A stretch of DNA of 64,000 nucleotides from Halobacillus litoralis (GCF_004101865.1 NZ_CP026118.1:2373001-2437000); one strand, 5' to 3'. Shown: positions 26,837 through 35,048, counted from the first letter of the stretch. A program made the numbers and translations. Notes: generated by a model not told the origin, from the sequence alone.

Positions 26837-26851
26837 TCGTAATGACTATGA
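26837..26851. promoter_or_regulatory. Zur box upstream of the micro-ORF
   Basis: TCGTAATGACTATGA matches the Bacillus Zur box TCGTAATnATTACGA; read on the other strand the match is 13 of 15. It sits 35 bp upstream of the micro-ORF start and about 120 bp from znuC. Confidence 0.55.
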
Positions 26852-26936
26852 ATTAACTATACTGATATTAACTAGAACATAAGAATCGACGTCATAGAAA
26901 GTGTATAGTTCATCTATGTTTGAGTAATAAAATGAT

Positions 26937-26951
26937 TCGTAATCATTACTA
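26937..26951. promoter_or_regulatory. Zur box upstream of znuC
   Basis: TCGTAATCATTACTA matches the Zur box with one mismatch. It ends 18 bp before the znuC start codon, a position where bound Zur would block transcription of the zinc-uptake operon. Confidence 0.8.
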
Positions 26952-26969
26952 TTTTGTGAGGGGTATCGA

Positions 26970-27748
26970 ATGAGTAAAAATAAGATAGTAGAAATGAAAA
27001 ATGTATCTTTTAAATATGATAAAGAATGGGTAGTCGAAGATGTGAACTTCACTATCAGGGAGGGCCAATTCCTTGGATTGGTCGGTCCGAACGGTTCAGG
27101 AAAATCTACTTTGATTAAGCTGATTCTTGGACTTAATAAGCCTGCTAAAGGAAGCGTGCACGTATTTGGCCAGCCTATTAAACAATTTAGGAACTGGAAA
27201 GAAATCGGGTATGTATCACAAAAATCGAACAGTTTTAACTCCGGTTTTCCTGCAAGTGTTTTGGAAGTAGTGAAATCAGGTCTTGTCTCAAGACTCGGTG
27301 CCTTCCGATTTTTCAAACGAGAGCACACACAAAAAGCGCTTGAGGCGTTAAAGGTTGTTGAAATGGAAGATTATGCAAACACCAATATTGGAGAACTTTC
27401 GGGGGGCAGCAGCAAAGAATATTCATTGCCCGTGCTCTTGTTAGTGACCCTTCCCTATTAATTCTGGACGAGCCGACAGTCGGAGTCGATGCGAAACATG
27501 TCACGGAGTTTTACGATTTGTTGGCAAGGCTGAATCAGGAAAATGGGATCACCCTTCTTTTGATCACGCATGATATAGGTACAATCACCAAACATGCGAC
27601 CCACGTAGCTTGTATGAATAAGACCATCCATTTCCATGGTGCATCAGAGGAATATGATCAATTCAGTGATCAGGATTTGACGCGGATGTATGGCCACAAT
27701 GTCCAGCAACTCACTCATAATCATGAGCATGGGGAGGTGTCTTCCTGA
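26970..27748 (+). pseudogene. znuC: Zinc ABC transporter ATPase gene, frameshifted in the signature motif
   Basis: Two frames make up one ATPase. The first (26970-27461) has Walker A GPNGSGKST and the Q-loop YVSQKS; after LSGG it reads out of frame to a stop. The other frame supplies QQQRIFIARALV, the Walker B LLILDEPTVG, the LLITHDIGT histidine switch and a histidine-rich tail ending at 27748. Adding one G to the G6 run at about 27400-27405 restores a normal 259-residue ZnuC/AdcC. The gene is followed without gap by znuB. A base-calling or assembly error in the G-run is as likely as true loss. Confidence 0.82.
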
Positions 27749-28605
27749 TGTTTGAGAGCTTTTTCCAATATGAATTTTTGCAAAACGCGGCAATCACAGG
27801 TATTTTAATTGGTCTGGTTGCACCCTTGCTTGGAGTGTTTATCGTTGTTCGGAGGCTTTCTTTAATTGCAGATGCTCTTTCCCATATTACATTGACGGGA
27901 ATAGCGGCCAGTCTGTTATTAGAAAAGAGAGTATCCGGAATAAATGATTGGAATCCCGTTTATATGGGGATGGCCTTTTCAGTTATAGGGGCTGTTTTAA
28001 TCGAGCGCTTAAGAAAAGTGTACAAGCATTACGAAGAGCTGGCGATTCCGATCATCCTGTCTGGCGGGATTGGTTTAGGAGTGATTTTGATTTCTCTGGC
28101 CGACGGTTTCAACACGGACTTATTCAGCTATTTATTCGGAAGTGTAACCGCTGTGAGCCGGTCGAATATGTGGACCGTTTTAATCATTACTTCAATCGTA
28201 TTGTTGATCGTCCTCTTGTTTTATAAAGAACTGTTTGTCTTATCGTTTGACGAGGAACACGCATCGATTTCAGGTGTCAGTGGACGTTGGGTTCACCTTT
28301 TATTTATTTTGATGGTAGCTTTAGTGATTGCTTCCTCTATGCAAGTGGTAGGAATCCTGCTGGTTTCGGCATTGATGACTTTGCCGGTAGCTTCTGCTTT
28401 ACGCCTTTCTACAAGTTTTAAGCAGACGATCGGATTATCTGTATTATTCGGTGAAACCTCTGTCATTATCGGTTTGTTTTCGGCTTATCACCTCAGCGTA
28501 CCACCTGGGGGCACGATTGTTATGACAGCGATTCTCATTCTGATTTTGACTATAGCTTACAAAAAAGTGAGTACACAATTCTCGATAAAGGGTGAAGCAT
28601 TATGA
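27748..28605 (+). CDS. znuB: Zinc ABC transporter permease
   Basis: A 285-residue permease with about eight membrane segments; RRLSLIADALSHITLTGIAASLLL near residue 35 is characteristic of the ZnuB/AdcB/MntB family and contacts the ATPase. The start overlaps the last base of the ATPase gene and its own stop overlaps zur by 4 nt, so the three are translationally coupled. Zur boxes and the Zur gene in the same operon favour zinc over manganese. Confidence 0.9.
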   Translation: MFESFFQYEFLQNAAITGILIGLVAPLLGVFIVVRRLSLIADALSHITLTGIAASLLLEKRVSGINDWNPVYMGMAFSVIGAVLIERLRKVYKHYEELAIPIILSGGIGLGVILISLADGFNTDLFSYLFGSVTAVSRSNMWTVLIITSIVLLIVLLFYKELFVLSFDEEHASISGVSGRWVHLLFILMVALVIASSMQVVGILLVSALMTLPVASALRLSTSFKQTIGLSVLFGETSVIIGLFSAYHLSVPPGGTIVMTAILILILTIAYKKVSTQFSIKGEAL

Positions 28606-29012
28606 ACTTGAATACAGCTATCCAAAAGCTAAAAGAAAAAGGGTATAAGCACACCAGACAGAGAGAACGGATGCTGGAAATTTTTGTTAATCAAGACCAA
28701 TATATCGCTGCAAAAGAAGTTCTGAAAATGATCCAGGAAGATTTTCCGAGTGTAAGTTTCGATACGGTATATAGAAATTTATACCTTTTGACAGATGAGG
28801 ATCTACTGGAAGCGACAGAGCTTCACGGGGAGAAACATTTCCGTCTGGCCTGCACTTCCAACGGCCATCATCACCATTTCATCTGTACGTTTTGCGGGAA
28901 AACCAAAGCTGTCGAGTTCTGCCCTATGCAAACCATGGATGATAAATTGGAAGGATACCAGATTGAAAATCACAAATTTGAGATTTACGGGGCATGTCCT
29001 CAATGTCAGTAA
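28602..29012 (+). CDS. zur: Zinc uptake regulator, Fur family
   Basis: A 136-residue Fur-family repressor: the winged helix is at 1-80 (HTRQRERMLEIF, SFDTVYRNLYLL), then the metal domain with HHHHFICTFCGK near 87 and two CxxC-type pairs (FICTFC, ACPQC) that bind structural zinc. The histidine-rich HHHH and its position in a ZnuCB operon with Zur boxes point to zinc sensing rather than iron or peroxide. It overlaps znuB by 4 nt and ends at a terminator, so the regulator belongs to its own regulon. Confidence 0.9.
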   Translation: MNLNTAIQKLKEKGYKHTRQRERMLEIFVNQDQYIAAKEVLKMIQEDFPSVSFDTVYRNLYLLTDEDLLEATELHGEKHFRLACTSNGHHHHFICTFCGKTKAVEFCPMQTMDDKLEGYQIENHKFEIYGACPQCQ

Positions 29013-29038
29013 GCCGGTGTAATTTAACCGGCTTTTTT
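29011..29038 (+). terminator. Terminator of the znuC-znuB-zur operon
   Basis: AAGCCGGT pairs with ACCGGCTT and is followed by TTTTT. It begins at the zur stop codon. Confidence 0.85.
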
Positions 29039-29073
29039 TAGAAGATCAAAAAGTAATCAGTACTATTTACAAT

Positions 29074-29088
29074 TAGTAACCATTACGA
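29074..29088. promoter_or_regulatory. Zur box upstream of znuA
   Basis: TAGTAACCATTACGA matches TCGTAATnATTACGA with two mismatches and lies 34 bp upstream of the znuA start. Confidence 0.7.
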
Positions 29089-29121
29089 TATAATCGTTGA
29101 GAAATGAAAAGGGGGAGAAGA

Positions 29122-30132
29122 ATGTTTAAAAGAACTTTAGGCATAATCAGTCTAGCTGCTCTCATTTTTGTGTTAGCTGCATGTTCAGATAAAGAGGATA
29201 ATAGCAGTGAAAACTCAAGTGAAGATTTAAAAATATTTACAACAGTCTATCCTATGCAGTTTTTTGCTGAGCAGATCGCAGGAGACCAGGCTTCCGTAGA
29301 ATCGATCTTGCCAGCTGGATCAGACCCACATACTTATGAACCGACGAGCAAAAAGATGGTAGAAATTGCAGAGGCTGATGCTTTCATTTATAACGGAGCT
29401 GGTTTAGAGTCCTATGCAAAAAAAATCTCAGAATCAATTCAATCCGAAGATGTCAAAATATTAGAAGCTTCAAAAGGGATTGATTTAGAAGAACACGTCC
29501 ATAACCATGAAGGAGAAGAAGGCAATCATGAGGACGACGCACACGCTCATGAAGATGAGGGCAACCATGAAGAAGAACATGAGGGACATGATCATGGGAA
29601 TCAAGATCCGCACGTCTGGCTTGACCCTATCCGCTCAATCCAACTAGCTGAGAATGTCAAAGATACCCTTGTGGAGCTTGAACCTGAACAAGAAGAGACA
29701 TTCAACAAAAACTTTGAAAAGCTTAAAGAAAAGCTAAAAAATTTAGATCAAGAGTACCATGCACAACTGGAAAGTTTACCTAAGAATAAGATCATCGTCT
29801 CGCATTCCGCTTATGGATACTGGGAGCAAGCTTATGGAATTGAACAAATCGCCGTTTCTGGCTTGAGCCCCACCAATGAACCATCACAGAAAGAACTGCA
29901 AACAATCATAGAGAAAGCTGAACAGCACAATTTGAATCATGTTTTTTTTGAACAGAACGTAACACCTAAAGTTGCCGATGTAGTTAGGAAAGAAATAGGG
30001 GCAGAAACCTTACGTATTCATAACTTGTCTGTGTTGACAGAGGAAGATATTAATAATGAAGAGGATTACTTCACGCTTATGGAGTATAATTTAGATCAAT
30101 TAACAACAGCCTTAGCCGGGTCATCCCCCTAA
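29122..30132 (+). CDS. znuA: Zinc-binding lipoprotein of the ZnuABC transporter
   Basis: A 336-residue solute-binding protein. The lipoprotein signal ends at the lipobox VLAAC near residue 21, so it is anchored outside the membrane. A long histidine/acidic loop (about residues 122-165, with repeated HxH and EGNHE blocks) precedes DPHVWLDP, and conserved metal ligands follow in SHSAYGYW and FEQN. This histidine-rich loop is typical of ZnuA rather than manganese proteins. I chose ATG 29122, with AAGGGGGAG upstream, over the in-frame ATG at 29104. It has its own Zur box. Confidence 0.92.
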   Translation: MFKRTLGIISLAALIFVLAACSDKEDNSSENSSEDLKIFTTVYPMQFFAEQIAGDQASVESILPAGSDPHTYEPTSKKMVEIAEADAFIYNGAGLESYAKKISESIQSEDVKILEASKGIDLEEHVHNHEGEEGNHEDDAHAHEDEGNHEEEHEGHDHGNQDPHVWLDPIRSIQLAENVKDTLVELEPEQEETFNKNFEKLKEKLKNLDQEYHAQLESLPKNKIIVSHSAYGYWEQAYGIEQIAVSGLSPTNEPSQKELQTIIEKAEQHNLNHVFFEQNVTPKVADVVRKEIGAETLRIHNLSVLTEEDINNEEDYFTLMEYNLDQLTTALAGSSP

Positions 30133-30271
30133 TAGAGATGGTAATGCCCCGCATCAGTAGGTTTAATGCTATGATCACTAAATCCAATATAATTGCGCAT
30201 GGAAATCAACCAGTCCTGATAGATATTTTAAAAACATCGATCTTGGTAACAAAAGTGTACAAATAGTATAA

Positions 30272-30315
30272 GGAGAGAAAGCAATTATATTAAAACCTTA
30301 ATATAATTGCTCTCC
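30272..30315. other. Long AU-rich hairpin downstream of znuA
   Basis: GCAATTATATTAA and TTAATATAATTGC pair perfectly over 13 bp around AACC, and GGAGAG pairs with the flanking TCTCC. There is no U-tract. It lies about 140 bp beyond znuA and just before a bidirectional terminator; its role is unclear. Confidence 0.4.
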
Positions 30316-30320
30316 TCATG

Positions 30321-30363
30321 AAAAAAGTGTCTGTACTCCCGCAAGAGAGTCAGACACTTTTTT
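30321..30363. terminator. Bidirectional terminator between znuA and the membrane-protein gene
   Basis: AAAAAAGTGTCTG (30321-30333) and CAGACACTTTTTT (30351-30363) pair over 13 bp. It serves znuA and the convergent gene at 30436. Confidence 0.85.
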
Positions 30364-30435
30364 ATCGTCTAGGTAATTATAAACATTAAACTATGAGTAA
30401 CTTATCATCGTGCCTGGGCGCTTACTCACTTGGTT

Positions 30436-30966
30436 TCACTTCTTCGGCCAGATGAAGTGGCTGATGGCGATTAAAAAATCGATCCCCAGGACTAGTGTCC
30501 AAAGTTTGAGCACGCTTGATAACGCTTCTGTCCGTACAGGGTCATCAATAAGAAAAATCATGCTGGCAAGAAAGGCGGCCCCGATCACATAGGCAACAAC
30601 ATGACGCACCCAGCCTTTAAAGTAGTGCTTGGCATGGGAGATGCCAGAAAGTTTTTCAGGACGCGGGCCCTGTTTTGTTATGTAATACTGAAACCTTACA
30701 TCTGCCCACTCAATCATGCTCTTTCCGAATGCTACGGAGACTCCGATATATATAGCTGCAATTGCGTGGGCCATTGTGGCTGTCGCCCCGTTCCCCAAGT
30801 CTACACTCGTCGTCACTAATAAAATCAGATCAATCACGGGAGTCAATGCTAACAGGAATAGCCCCAGCTTTTTCCGTTTGAAAATATAACGTGTGACGAG
30901 TCCTGCAGCAATCACTACCCAAAACCCGATCTCACTTGCGACAATCATCCAGGCAACAAAATCCAT
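30436..30966 (-). CDS. Conserved integral membrane protein (YmcC-like)
   Basis: A 176-residue protein with four to five hydrophobic segments, starting MDFVAWMIVASEIGFWVVI. Between helices lies a conserved soluble stretch (FGKSMIEWADVRFQYYIT, then KHYFKGWVRHVVAY). It resembles the uncharacterised Bacillus family of YmcC, which I judge from overall pattern only. I use the ATG at 30966, with GGGGTGG upstream; an in-frame ATG at 30999 has no ribosome site. It is monocistronic and faces the znuA terminator. Confidence 0.7.
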   Translation of the reverse strand: MDFVAWMIVASEIGFWVVIAAGLVTRYIFKRKKLGLFLLALTPVIDLILLVTTSVDLGNGATATMAHAIAAIYIGVSVAFGKSMIEWADVRFQYYITKQGPRPEKLSGISHAKHYFKGWVRHVVAYVIGAAFLASMIFLIDDPVRTEALSSVLKLWTLVLGIDFLIAISHFIWPKK

Positions 30967-31088
30967 CTTTCCACCCCATTCTAAATCAACTATATTCAAG
31001 TTTAGATATATGCTGGATTACTTTCAAGATGAATACGTATCAACTTAGTTAACAGTTTCAAAGGTAATGAGAATCAGACTAAGTTTCC

Positions 31089-31175
31089 TTATGAATTTTT
31101 CCTCATGCCGCGCCAAATGAAGGAACTCAGCATGTAAACTTCTAAGTGCGAGGCCTTGCAACCAGCGCGTTCTTT
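31089..31175 (-). pseudogene. Possible remnant of a GNAT acetyltransferase C-terminus
   Basis: A 28-codon frame, KERAGCKASHLEVYMLSSFI and on, looks like the acetyl-CoA-binding end of a GNAT enzyme (AxxxGCKxxxLEV), then runs into unrelated residues and a stop. No start or domain remains. A second GNAT fragment lies at 35238-35454. Confidence 0.3.
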
Positions 31176-31233
31176 ACTATTTCACTAAAATCCGGCGATA
31201 ATGGAGTATAAACCGAGAAAGGTGATCGCTGAT

Positions 31234-31686
31234 ATGAATTTTGCAGACAAATTAAAACAGAACAGAAAAAACAAAGGCTGGTCTCAGGAAGAATTAGCGG
31301 AAAAATTATTCGTGAGCCGGCAGTCTGTTTCCAAATGGGAAAACGGGCAAAATTATCCGAGTATTGAAATCATCATTCATTTAAGTGATCTGCTCGGTGT
31401 AACCATTGATGAATTATTGAGGAGTGATGAAGAATTGAAGGAAAAGGTGATTAACGACAGCAAGCAGTTGGCCCACCCAAGGCTCAAGGCGTTCTTTGAT
31501 GTCACTTTTTTAATCGGGGTAGCACTTTTGATCGCAAAAATATCTGTTCTCATTGTGAATAGGACCACGTCGTTAGATATCCCTTTGTTCGGCGGGTCTT
31601 TTGTTTGGAACTTTGGACCTTTGGTTCTCATGGTGGCTGCAGGGCTCGGCGCAGAGTTTGTTAAAGATAAGTATATAGAAGACTGA
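31234..31686 (+). CDS. XRE-family regulator with C-terminal membrane helices
   Basis: A 150-residue protein with a Cro/CI-type helix-turn-helix at residues 5-60 (MNFADKLKQNRKNKGWSQEE, VSRQSVSKWENGQNYPSI), followed by about 85 residues holding two hydrophobic segments (VTFLIGVALLIAKISVLIV near 91, SFVWNFGPLVLMVAAGLG near 124). It is therefore a membrane-tethered or dimerising regulator, as is frequent in Bacilli. I use ATG 31234, with GAAAGGTG 9 nt upstream. Its target is not evident; it stands alone between GNAT debris and a ZIP transporter. Confidence 0.85.
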   Translation: MNFADKLKQNRKNKGWSQEELAEKLFVSRQSVSKWENGQNYPSIEIIIHLSDLLGVTIDELLRSDEELKEKVINDSKQLAHPRLKAFFDVTFLIGVALLIAKISVLIVNRTTSLDIPLFGGSFVWNFGPLVLMVAAGLGAEFVKDKYIED

Positions 31687-31799
31687 CTTTATCCTATACA
31701 AATTTGAAGGCAGTATTCGGGACAAGTCACAATTAAAGAGTCTTACCGATATTGCATATTGAGTGAAGCTTTTAGATTTGCCCAAGCTTCTAATAAATC

Positions 31800-31820
31800 A
31801 AGGCCCTTCAGGGGGGCCTT
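31800..31820. terminator. Short terminator hairpin between convergent genes
   Basis: AAGGCCC pairs with GGGCCTT (with extra G in the loop) followed by TTTTCC. It lies between the XRE gene and the ZIP stop codon and may serve both. Confidence 0.55.
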
Positions 31821-31823
31821 TTC

Positions 31824-32636
31824 CTATCCTAATGCGACATCCAGTGTCATCATCAAAGCAAATCCGACCATTAAACTTATTGAGGCTATCTGCACATGGC
31901 CTTTTTCCTGGGAGCCAGGGATGATTTCTTTGGCTACAACAAAAATCATAGCTCCTGCTGCAAAGCTTAAAGCGTAAGGAAGGAGGGGCTGGATGAAAAT
32001 CACAGCCAGTGCTCCTGCGACAGCCGCGATGGGCTCTACCGCTCCAGAGGCCTGTCCGTAGAAGAAGCTCTTCTTCTTAGACATTCCATCCCTGCGTAAT
32101 GGCAGCGAAACTGCGGTACCTTCAGGGAAGTTTTGGATCCCGATCCCGAGGGCCAAAGCGATGGCACCTGAAAGGGATCCTGTGGAAAAATCGACAGCTA
32201 AGGCACCGAAAGCGACACCAACTGCAAGACCTTCAGGTACATTGTGGAGGGTGATGGAAAAAATCAGCAGAGATGTTCTCCGTTTGGCCTTTTTATCTTT
32301 TATTTCGTGTAAGAAGTTGTCATTCTTCTCTAATACCGGCAATATTTGATCGACCATCATCAAAAACAAGCCGCCTAAAAGAAACCCTATTAAAGCAGGA
32401 AGCCATGAGGGCGTCCCGTTTGATTCAGCCATTTCAATTGCAGGGGCAAGCAGGGACCAGAAGCTGGCAGCAATCATAACTCCTCCGGAAAAAGCCAGCA
32501 TCCCATCCATCGCTTTCTGGTTTTGTTTCTTTCCTATAAAGACGAGAGCTGCTCCGAGAGCTGTCATTCCCCAGGTGAAAAGGGTGGCTGCTAAGGCTTG
32601 TAGAACTGGGTTTAAATCAGTGAAAAAATCCATCAT
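31824..32636 (-). CDS. ZIP-family metal transporter
   Basis: A 270-residue ZIP protein with about eight membrane helices. The metal-binding helix IV motif HNVPEGLAVG near residue 132 and helix V GIGIQNFPEGTAVSLPL near 167 contain the paired His-Pro-Glu residues of the binuclear site. The length and motifs match bacterial ZupT-like and GufA-type proteins. The charged loop near 110 (EKNDNFLHEIKDKKAKRR) is intracellular. No Zur-like box was found upstream, so it is probably not in the nearby Zur regulon. The metal (Zn, Fe or Mn) is undetermined. Confidence 0.88.
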   Translation of the reverse strand: MMDFFTDLNPVLQALAATLFTWGMTALGAALVFIGKKQNQKAMDGMLAFSGGVMIAASFWSLLAPAIEMAESNGTPSWLPALIGFLLGGLFLMMVDQILPVLEKNDNFLHEIKDKKAKRRTSLLIFSITLHNVPEGLAVGVAFGALAVDFSTGSLSGAIALALGIGIQNFPEGTAVSLPLRRDGMSKKKSFFYGQASGAVEPIAAVAGALAVIFIQPLLPYALSFAAGAMIFVVAKEIIPGSQEKGHVQIASISLMVGFALMMTLDVALG

Positions 32637-32746
32637 AGTGAAGGAACTCCTTTTGCATAAGCGAAATGTTTTTCCTTAGTGCAAAATTATATGCCTGTAT
32701 CAAATGAATTGTCAATTGTTCTGTTTAAGTACAATTGAGGGAATAT

Positions 32747-32947
32747 CTATTCCGAGTCTCTGTTCTTGTTGAATGAATGAAGGATGAACATAAGGATGAG
32801 ATAGGCCCATAAGGCAATGACCAGTGCTCCAATGATGTTGAATTCATCGCTCAAGTATGGACTCACTAAAATCACAGCTAAAAGGTACAGGAAGCGAGCG
32901 ATATCTTTATTTTTAGCTCTGCGTGAAATTCTTTTATCATCACTCAG
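32747..32947 (-). CDS. Small membrane protein with apparent CTG start
   Basis: A 66-residue open frame with two hydrophobic segments (FLYLLAVILVSPYL near 21 and IIGALVIALWAYLILMFILH near 41) between basic ends. AAAGGAGAGG lies upstream, but no ATG, GTG or TTG starts this frame. The best candidate is CTG at 32945-32947, 10 nt after the ribosome site. An A missing from a homopolymer near 32936 would instead join an ATG. I do not recognise the family. Confidence 0.5.
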   Translation of the reverse strand: MSDDKRISRRAKNKDIARFLYLLAVILVSPYLSDEFNIIGALVIALWAYLILMFILHSFNKNRDSE

Positions 32948-33043
32948 CTGATTGCAGCCTCTCCTTTTATTCTATACTTCACTATAGTAGTACCTCCGGT
33001 GATGAAGGGGCTCAATTATGTATATCAAATAACTGATGGCTTC

Positions 33044-33499
33044 TTATAATCTATTGATATTGCGGATTTCTCCGGCGGTATAACCTGCCCAGGCACCGAT
33101 AATCGGAGTAGCATCAAGAGGGAATTCCAATCTTACAGAGTCAAATTCCATGACCAACAACACTACTGTAATACCAATAGTTAAAACACTAATCAGTACA
33201 GTTCCCAGGGTTTTCTGTCGCTTCCAGCGCTTTTCCCCCAAATGGTCTTTATCGAAGGAAAGTACACGCTGTGTGGACTTGGTACCGATTGCGTTTCCTG
33301 TTATAAGGGTACACCATGAAGTCGCGGTAATGATCCAGAAAACCACGCAGCATAAATTAAAAATGAGGGGGGCCGTTCCGCCGTTCTCTGCATAAAAACC
33401 AAACGAAACAACTATCAGCAGCATCACTAAATTGTACAGAATTAAGTGCTTCTTTTTCAGACGCTTTATTTCCTGTATCTCCCATTTTTCTTCATCCAT
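33044..33499 (-). CDS. Unknown membrane protein, 151 aa
   Basis: A charged N-terminus (MDEEKWEIQEIKRLKKKH) precedes four hydrophobic segments in two pairs (about 22-36, 42-62, 98-116, 130-145), separated by a basic loop around residues 75-95 (SFDKDHLGEKRWKRQK). GGAGGGG lies upstream of the ATG. I do not recognise the family. It heads a series of minus-strand orphan membrane proteins at 32.7-35.3 kb. Confidence 0.65.
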   Translation of the reverse strand: MDEEKWEIQEIKRLKKKHLILYNLVMLLIVVSFGFYAENGGTAPLIFNLCCVVFWIITATSWCTLITGNAIGTKSTQRVLSFDKDHLGEKRWKRQKTLGTVLISVLTIGITVVLLVMEFDSVRLEFPLDATPIIGAWAGYTAGEIRNINRL

Positions 33500-33577
33500 T
33501 TTACCCCTCCTTTACTTTTGGCTATAAAATCCCGCTTGGTTATAATTTTCAGATCCTGATAAGGGGAGTCCCTTATC

Positions 33578-34057
33578 TTAATTAATTAGACTTAGGTAGT
33601 GATTTTTAACATCTTGCAGGACGCTATATAGGTCAAAGGATGCTTCAACGGCAATATATAAGGCAATAATACTCGCTGATACCCCTACTATTGTGCCCCC
33701 ACCTTTAAGTGAGTCTCTGTTCTTCTTATATATGAAAAACGAAATTCCTGCCACAATTAATATGTATGATAACGATATTATTAGTTTTGAAAGGATCACT
33801 TTACTATCACTTACAGCCCTCATGAAATTTTGTAATTGTTCTTCATTGTTTCGATTTGCTTCAATAATGGTTAGATCTTCTTTGTAACCAACCTTCCATA
33901 AAAATGTATTTTTCTCTTTTGTTATGGTGTACTCATAACCCATCACTTTACCATCACCAATAATGCCTGAATATTCTTGTGTGTCTTCTTCCCCCTTCGT
34001 ACAAGCTGATAATAGTAAAATGAAACATAACCATACAACCTGGATATATTTTTTTAT
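33578..34057 (-). CDS. Putative lipoprotein with apparent ATA start
   Basis: Read from ATA at 34055-34057 this 159-residue protein begins with lysines, a hydrophobic stretch YIQVVWLCFILLLS and the lipobox LLSAC near residue 19, followed by the acidic linker TKGEED: a convincing lipoprotein signal. AGGAGGTG sits 5 nt upstream of ATA. Starting instead at GTG 33946 loses the signal and has no ribosome site. Two further hydrophobic segments near 93-112 and 122-140 (with KKNRDSLKGGG between them) suggest that it spans the membrane. ATA may be a mutated ATG or a sequencing error. Function is unknown. Confidence 0.6.
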   Translation of the reverse strand: MKKYIQVVWLCFILLLSACTKGEEDTQEYSGIIGDGKVMGYEYTITKEKNTFLWKVGYKEDLTIIEANRNNEEQLQNFMRAVSDSKVILSKLIISLSYILIVAGISFFIYKKNRDSLKGGGTIVGVSASIIALYIAVEASFDLYSVLQDVKNHYLSLIN

Positions 34058-34093
34058 GATTTCACCTCCTTTTAATGAGGACTTTATACTGAT

Positions 34094-34300
34094 TTACGGA
34101 TAAAAACCAATGACATTTAATATAGCAGTTCCGACACACGTTACAATAATACCGGTTATAGTCGTCACAACCACGGTTTTGAGGTCTCTTGCCTCCACCC
34201 ACACCGTAATTCCGATAATTATTGTAAAAAGTATACCGAAAAATAATGAAGCGACTGGATTTGTGGGGGTTATCCAATCAAACCAACTGATCGAACTCAT
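34094..34300 (-). CDS. Small hydrophobic membrane protein, 68 aa
   Basis: The sequence MSSISWFDWITPTNPVASLF leads into two membrane segments (about 18-36 and 45-64, separated by VEARDLK). ATG 34300 has GGAGGC 7 nt upstream; a further in-frame start at 34315 adds five residues. I do not recognise the family. It is a minus-strand neighbour of similar small orphan proteins. Confidence 0.55.
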   Translation of the reverse strand: MSSISWFDWITPTNPVASLFFGILFTIIIGITVWVEARDLKTVVVTTITGIIVTCVGTAILNVIGFYP

Positions 34301-34432
34301 TATTAACGCCTCCATTCAAGTTAGAATTGCTGTCACCTTGAAACAATGTTATGGCGTTCTTCATGATGCTTGATGGGATTGTGATCTATCAGCTTTTTTT
34401 ATGGAAATTCGATAAGGATCGCTCCTGCCATA

Positions 34433-34744
34433 TCACTTTCCTTTTCCTCTTTCTATCGATAGGATCCGTTCACTCTTCTGGAGTAACTCTTCATTTAATT
34501 CCTGAATGCTGGCCCAAACCCTGGATTTGTATGGGTCGTCCTCAGGAAGAGAAACGGGGTGCCAGCTTCTGTACGGCTCCAAACAGACTTTGTGAGGGGA
34601 CGGATGTTGGTTTTCATCCCCTTCATATGTTGTTACTTTGTATGCCTTCCCTCCATAAAGCTGTATGATATTTCCTATGCGTATTTCACTGCCAGGTTCT
34701 TCGTGGAGTTTTGCATTCAATAGTCTTTGTAATAATTTTTTCAC
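34433..34744 (-). CDS. Hypothetical soluble protein, 103 aa
   Basis: A charged protein without membrane segments. The N-terminus MKKLLQRLLNAKLHEE is amphipathic, followed by a short beta-like core (IGNIIQLYGGKAYKVTTYEG) and a proline- and lysine-rich region. It contains ASIQELNEELLQKSERILS, which could form a coiled helix. AAAGGGG lies upstream. I do not recognise the family. Confidence 0.5.
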   Translation of the reverse strand: MKKLLQRLLNAKLHEEPGSEIRIGNIIQLYGGKAYKVTTYEGDENQHPSPHKVCLEPYRSWHPVSLPEDDPYKSRVWASIQELNEELLQKSERILSIERGKGK

Positions 34745-34787
34745 TACAATAAAAACCCCTTTCTCATAACGGAAACAAGTGGAAAGT

Positions 34788-34976
34788 TCAGAGCAGTTTT
34801 TTGTTTTTCCTTTCTCTTCCGAAGAAATGGTAAAAACTTATTTCAAACAGAATAAACGCTGCTACCAATGCTCCTATATAGGGAGACGGGGAATCAATCG
34901 CTAAGAAGATAGTTAAACACAAAGCAAATGTCAATAATCCGGTGAGTATTGAGTATTTCATATGTTTCTTACCCAT
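34788..34976 (-). CDS. Small two-helix membrane protein, 62 aa
   Basis: MGKKHMKYSILTGLLTFALC leads into a first helix, and IGALVAAFILFEISFYHFF gives a second, with a basic tail GRERKNKKLL. I chose ATG 34976, with AAGGGGGG about 8 nt upstream; a longer reading from 35027 has no ribosome site. I do not recognise the family. Confidence 0.5.
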   Translation of the reverse strand: MGKKHMKYSILTGLLTFALCLTIFLAIDSPSPYIGALVAAFILFEISFYHFFGRERKNKKLL

Positions 34977-35048
34977 CCGAAAACCCCCCTTTGTATTCAT
35001 TACGTATTGATGTTTATGAAGTTTCAAAAGGATTCCGGGTTTACCGTA

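Noticed and set aside
27518..27748. Separate 76-residue gene beginning MLARLNQENG
   Set aside because: It is the C-terminal end of the frameshifted ZnuC, including the histidine switch.
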